A DNA stretch of 9,730 nt from an uncultured Taibaiella sp. (GTDB taxonomy: Bacteria; Bacteroidota; Bacteroidia; Chitinophagales; Chitinophagaceae): NCBI GenBank assembly GCA_946886975.1, contig CAMPJV010000079.1:1-9730 (forward strand), read 5' to 3'. The notes beneath the pieces were generated by a model that was not told the origin of the DNA, did no database searches, and saw only the letters and a list, made by a program, of their open reading frames with translations. The position numbers were made by a program, and so were the translations under genes. The first letter of the stretch is position 1. The number at the start of each line of letters is the position of its first letter. Shown here one piece after another: positions 6,666 to 9,730 of the stretch.

Positions 6666-7864
6666 TGAAAAACGTTCTACTCATAGGTTCGGAGTTAGGT
6701 AAGGGAGGAGCTGAGCGCTCCATCTCTCTGCTAAGTTATTACCTTGAGAAGGAATATAATGTAACCCTCTGCATATTATCCGGACATAGACGCGAGAAGT
6801 ACTACAAAACATGCAACGACATTGTATTTATCGACCCACCGCCAGCGAAAAATGCTCTGGGTAAGATAAAGGCATGGAGATACAGATTACAAAGAGTTCG
6901 CAACCTGAAGAAAGACAAGAACATAGATATATCCATAAGCTTTCTCGAAGGGCCTGACTATGTCAACGTGCTAACAAGAGGAAAAGAGAAGGTAGTTATC
7001 AGCATAAGGGGCTCCAAACTTCACGACAAAGAAATATCCGGAGTAATGGGTGGGGTCAGAAAAGGGTTCCTCATTCCATGGCTGTACAAAAAGGCCGACG
7101 AAGTAATATGTGTTACCAATGCTCTAAAAGCTGAGTTGGAAAGCGGCTTTCATCTTAGTGCAAAACGCCTCAGGACTATCTACAACTTTTATGAGGTAGA
7201 GCATATAAGAAGGTCAGCAAGTGAACCATTGACCACTGAAGAAGCCTTGATTTTTAGCAAGCCTGTAATTATCACTTCTGGAAGATTGCACATAGCTAAG
7301 GAGCACGACAAGCTAATTCGTGTATTCTCAAGATTAACAAGTGGAAGTGCACGTCTACTGATATTGGGAGACGGAGAAATGAAAGATGAGCTTATTAGCC
7401 TTGCCAATAGTCTGAGCCTTAGCGTGTGCGACTGGCAGGCGGAGGGATACAAAGACGCCGATATCTACCTGATGGGCTTTCAGACTAATGCCTTTAAATT
7501 TTACCAGCATAGCAAATTATTCGCGCTGTCCTCATCGTGGGAGGGGTTTCCTAATGTACTTGCCGAAGCACTAATTTGCAATATTCCAGTAATTACTACA
7601 GACTGCTATACGGGACCAAGGGAAATACTGAACATCAATGATCTACAGGACCGACCTGTGACAAAGGAAGTCAGGGTGGCAACCGGAAGCCTAATGCCCT
7701 TGCTCTCGAATCCTACTGAGGCAGTCATAGATATCTGGCAGACCGAAGTGGATTATTGGCTTTCGTCAGCAAGGCCAGCACATGTAGAATTTTCAAAGCT
7801 TACAGACCGATTCACACTGGATGCCATGATGGCTCAGTGGAAAGAAGTAATAGAAAATAACTGA
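6665..7864 (+). CDS. Family 4 glycosyltransferase (GT-B fold)
   Basis: This 399-aa GT4-type retaining glycosyltransferase is of usual length. The N-terminal domain opens with MKNVLLIGSELGKGGAERSI (GGAE at 14-17). A FLEGPDYVN stretch (93-101) and the SIRGSKLH loop (113-120) are typical of the acceptor side in this subgroup. The donor domain has TSGRLHIAKEHDKLIRVF (204-221), ILGDGE (233-238) and SSSWEGFPNVLAEALICNIP, with the EX7E pair at Glu293 and Glu301, then TDCYTGPREIL (312-322). This set resembles GT4 enzymes of O-antigen and capsule loci that transfer hexoses or N-acetylhexosamines, but the donor is not readable. Its ATG shares one base with the amidotransferase stop codon (TAATG), a classic coupled junction, and the next gene starts 4 nt after its stop. 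Confidence 0.92.
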   Translation: MKNVLLIGSELGKGGAERSISLLSYYLEKEYNVTLCILSGHRREKYYKTCNDIVFIDPPPAKNALGKIKAWRYRLQRVRNLKKDKNIDISISFLEGPDYVNVLTRGKEKVVISIRGSKLHDKEISGVMGGVRKGFLIPWLYKKADEVICVTNALKAELESGFHLSAKRLRTIYNFYEVEHIRRSASEPLTTEEALIFSKPVIITSGRLHIAKEHDKLIRVFSRLTSGSARLLILGDGEMKDELISLANSLSLSVCDWQAEGYKDADIYLMGFQTNAFKFYQHSKLFALSSSWEGFPNVLAEALICNIPVITTDCYTGPREILNINDLQDRPVTKEVRVATGSLMPLLSNPTEAVIDIWQTEVDYWLSSARPAHVEFSKLTDRFTLDAMMAQWKEVIENN

Positions 7865-7868
7865 CACC

Positions 7869-8978
7869 ATGAATATCCTTATCGTAGAAAACTCTGTAGC
7901 TTTCACTGGTGCTCTCAAAAGTGCCTTGTGCGAAGCTTACCTTCTTTCAAACAAACATAAGATCAGCTTCCTCCTTCCTTCTCACTCTACTGCACTTCCT
8001 ATAATAAGGGAGAAAGGCTTTAAAGTTCATGCATTGCCATTAAAGGAGATTAGCAAATCGCCATCTGCATTACTCGCCTATCCATTTATCATTATACGGA
8101 ACTTATTTGCGCTGAAGAAAATTGTAAGGTCTGAGGACATAGAAGTAGTGCAAATAAATGATTTTTACAATCTCCTTGGGGCCTTGCTAAAGCTAAGTGG
8201 CTACAAAGGGATTCTATTGACTTGGGTGAGATTTCTGCCCTCGGCGCTGCCCGGAGCACTAAGAACCATTTGGATTAAAGCTGCTCAAAAGTATTCAGAC
8301 AGAGTAATTGCCGTGTCCGATGTGGTATGGAAACAACTGCCTCAAGACAAAAAGACAATTAGGCTCTATGATCCGGTATGCTTTAGTAACTCCCTCCGGA
8401 CGGAAACCCAAACTAACCAGCTGGTGACGTTTCTGTACCTATCAAATTTTATCAGAGGAAAAGGGCAGGAATACGCGATTGAGGCATTTGCAAGGGCATA
8501 TAAAAAGGATAATAACATTAGGCTAAAGCTCGTAGGCGGCGATATGGGCCTTCATAAGAACAAAGTGTTTCGAGATGAGCTGGTCAACCAGGTAAGGCAG
8601 CTGGGGCTAGAGGATGTCATTGTCTTCAACGACTTCATTGCAGATGTGGAAACTGAGATCAAGTCGGCCGATGTAGTGTTAAACTTCTCCAATGGAGAAG
8701 CGCTCTCCATGATCTGCCTTGAAGCATCCTTCTATGAAAGGCCTGTAATCGCTACGCGATGTGGCGGACCGGAAGAGATTATCTTGCATAAAGAAACAGG
8801 CCTCCTTGTACCCAGGAAAGATATTACGGCAATGACAGAGGCTATGCTTACTCTTTCTAACAACATGCATCTCAGGAAAACATACGGGCAGAAAGCCACT
8901 CTACATGTCACTCAAAAGTTCTCAAATGAAGCCTTTAAGAAGGCAATGGATGAAATTCTGAACGAGCATGTCAACTAA
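7869..8978 (+). CDS. Family 4 glycosyltransferase with divergent N-terminus
   Basis: This 369-aa protein has a well-kept GT4 donor domain: LSNFIRGKGQEYAIEAFARA (191-210), LVGGD (221-225), then NGEALSMICLEASFYERPVI with the EX7E pair at Glu277 and Glu285, and RCGGPEEI (297-304). The N-terminal domain starts MNILIVENSVAFTGALKSAL, so the usual GGxE acceptor loop is replaced by TGALKS. Residues 92-100 (EVVQINDFY) and the hydrophobic helix at about 68-83 (LLAYPFIIIRNLFALK) may contact the membrane or a lipid-linked acceptor. It starts 4 nt after the preceding gene, and its final codons overlap the next ATG by 11 nt. Its role in the glycan pathway is inferred from context; specificity is unknown. 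Confidence 0.88.
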   Translation: MNILIVENSVAFTGALKSALCEAYLLSNKHKISFLLPSHSTALPIIREKGFKVHALPLKEISKSPSALLAYPFIIIRNLFALKKIVRSEDIEVVQINDFYNLLGALLKLSGYKGILLTWVRFLPSALPGALRTIWIKAAQKYSDRVIAVSDVVWKQLPQDKKTIRLYDPVCFSNSLRTETQTNQLVTFLYLSNFIRGKGQEYAIEAFARAYKKDNNIRLKLVGGDMGLHKNKVFRDELVNQVRQLGLEDVIVFNDFIADVETEIKSADVVLNFSNGEALSMICLEASFYERPVIATRCGGPEEIILHKETGLLVPRKDITAMTEAMLTLSNNMHLRKTYGQKATLHVTQKFSNEAFKKAMDEILNEHVN

Positions 8979-9730
8979 AGTACTTTTTATCGTTCCATAT
9001 CCTAAAAACGTGGCGCCTTCTCAGCGCTATCGGGTGGAACTGTATGAAAGCATTTTAAAGGGCAATGGCATAGAATATGAGATCGCAAGCTTTCTGGATA
9101 AACAGACTTGGGACATTCTATTTAAGAAAGGACACCTGCTGGAAAAAATAGCAGGAACGGCAAAAGGATACTTTCGAAGATTAGCACACCTTTTCAAGGC
9201 TTTTAAGTACGAGAACATATTCATACACCGGGAAGCAGCGCCCCTAGGCCCGCCTGTTTTTGAATGGATTATAGCAAAGGTCCTCAAGAAAAGACTGATC
9301 TATGATTTCGATGATGCAATATGGATCCCAAACGTCAGCGGCACGAACAAACTGGCCGGTCTTTTTAAGGCTCACTGGAAGATAAAGTACATCTGCAAAT
9401 GGGCTGAAGTAGTTACGGCAGGCAATCAGTATTTGCTCAATTACGCAGCTCAGTACTGCGCTAATACAGTTCTGCTGCCTACGTGTGTGGATGTACAGAA
9501 TGTACACAATAGGTGCAAAATACATCATGCTGGTAAGCCCGTAGTTGGATGGACTGGAAGCCATTCTACTCTTTTCTATCTCAACAGCATTGTTCCTGTT
9601 ATAAAAGAGCTTCAACAGGAGAATGACTTTACCTTTCTTGTCATCGCTGATAAAAAACCAGACCTGGCACTGACTGATTGGACTTATGTAAGCTGGGATG
9701 AGCAGAGTGAGACAGACGATCTTCTACAAA
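8968..9730 (+). CDS. Family 4-like glycosyltransferase, 3' end beyond window
   Basis: The first 254 residues of a rightward gene run off the window. It begins MSTKVLFIVPYPKNVAPSQR, typical of the first strand and loop of a GT-B enzyme, then has FIHREAAPLGPPVFEW (85-100) and LIYDFDDAIW (110-119). This pairing of REAxPLGPP with YDFDDAIW marks a GT4-like subgroup frequent in Bacteroidota polysaccharide clusters. VVGWTGSHST (192-201) is the first strand of the C-terminal donor domain, and the EX7E region would lie beyond 9730. ATG 8968 overlaps the previous stop by 11 nt in another frame, so translation is probably coupled. About one third to 40% of a usual protein is missing. It is the fifth glycosyltransferase in the operon and shows that the operon continues. 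Confidence 0.87.
   Translation, partial: MSTKVLFIVPYPKNVAPSQRYRVELYESILKGNGIEYEIASFLDKQTWDILFKKGHLLEKIAGTAKGYFRRLAHLFKAFKYENIFIHREAAPLGPPVFEWIIAKVLKKRLIYDFDDAIWIPNVSGTNKLAGLFKAHWKIKYICKWAEVVTAGNQYLLNYAAQYCANTVLLPTCVDVQNVHNRCKIHHAGKPVVGWTGSHSTLFYLNSIVPVIKELQQENDFTFLVIADKKPDLALTDWTYVSWDEQSETDDLLQ

Noticed and set aside
9244..9615. Minus-strand open frame of 123 codons
   Set aside because: It is antisense to the partial glycosyltransferase with clear REAAPLGPP and YDFDDAIW motifs; no family features are seen.
1..9730. CRISPR arrays, insertion sequences, tRNA or rRNA genes, long direct repeats
   Set aside because: Reading the window showed no regularly spaced repeats, transposase motifs, terminal repeats or RNA gene signatures.

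Overview
The window reads as a piece of a Bacteroidota (Bacteroidetes) chromosome, probably from the Cytophagales/Chitinophagales side, although the genus cannot be fixed from this sequence. Three things point there: TAnnTTTG-type promoter elements (TAAATTTG at two gene starts), little use of strong Shine-Dalgarno sites, and an exported protein whose last ~65 residues look like a type IX secretion C-terminal sorting domain.

Left part (1-1732), transcribed leftward. The window opens inside the 5' end of a peroxiredoxin gene (1-61, minus strand) with a TAAATTTG element just upstream. Next comes about 280 bp of non-coding DNA rich in short palindromes, closed by a strong hairpin terminator (341-360) with T-runs on both sides. 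The terminator ends a small leftward unit: an exported protein of about 288 aa (617-1483), then a 63-aa protein of unknown function (374-565). A divergent intergenic region (1484-1732) separates this unit from the rightward operon and holds a second TAAATTTG element.

Right part (1733-9730), transcribed rightward as one tight operon. The order is a CE4/NodB-like polysaccharide deacetylase homologue, a GT2 glycosyltransferase, a GT4 glycosyltransferase, an AsnB-type glutamine-hydrolysing amidotransferase, two more GT4 glycosyltransferases, and a fourth GT4-like enzyme cut by the window edge. Gaps are 24, 14 and 4 nt and three junctions overlap by 13, 1 and 11 nt, so co-transcription and translational coupling are very likely. 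The operon continues past 9730.

Together the rightward genes look like the assembly section of a surface polysaccharide locus (O-antigen, capsule or exopolysaccharide). Five glycosyltransferases would build a repeat unit or oligosaccharide on a carrier. The AsnB homologue may amidate an acidic sugar or simply supply asparagine, and the deacetylase-like protein may trim acyl groups. No flippase, polymerase, chain-length regulator or nucleotide-sugar gene lies in the window, so the type of glycan cannot be named. I see no mobile element, CRISPR array, tRNA or rRNA. The least ordinary item is the exported 288-aa protein, which pairs a Cys motif with a QAAVW motif ahead of a sorting-type tail.
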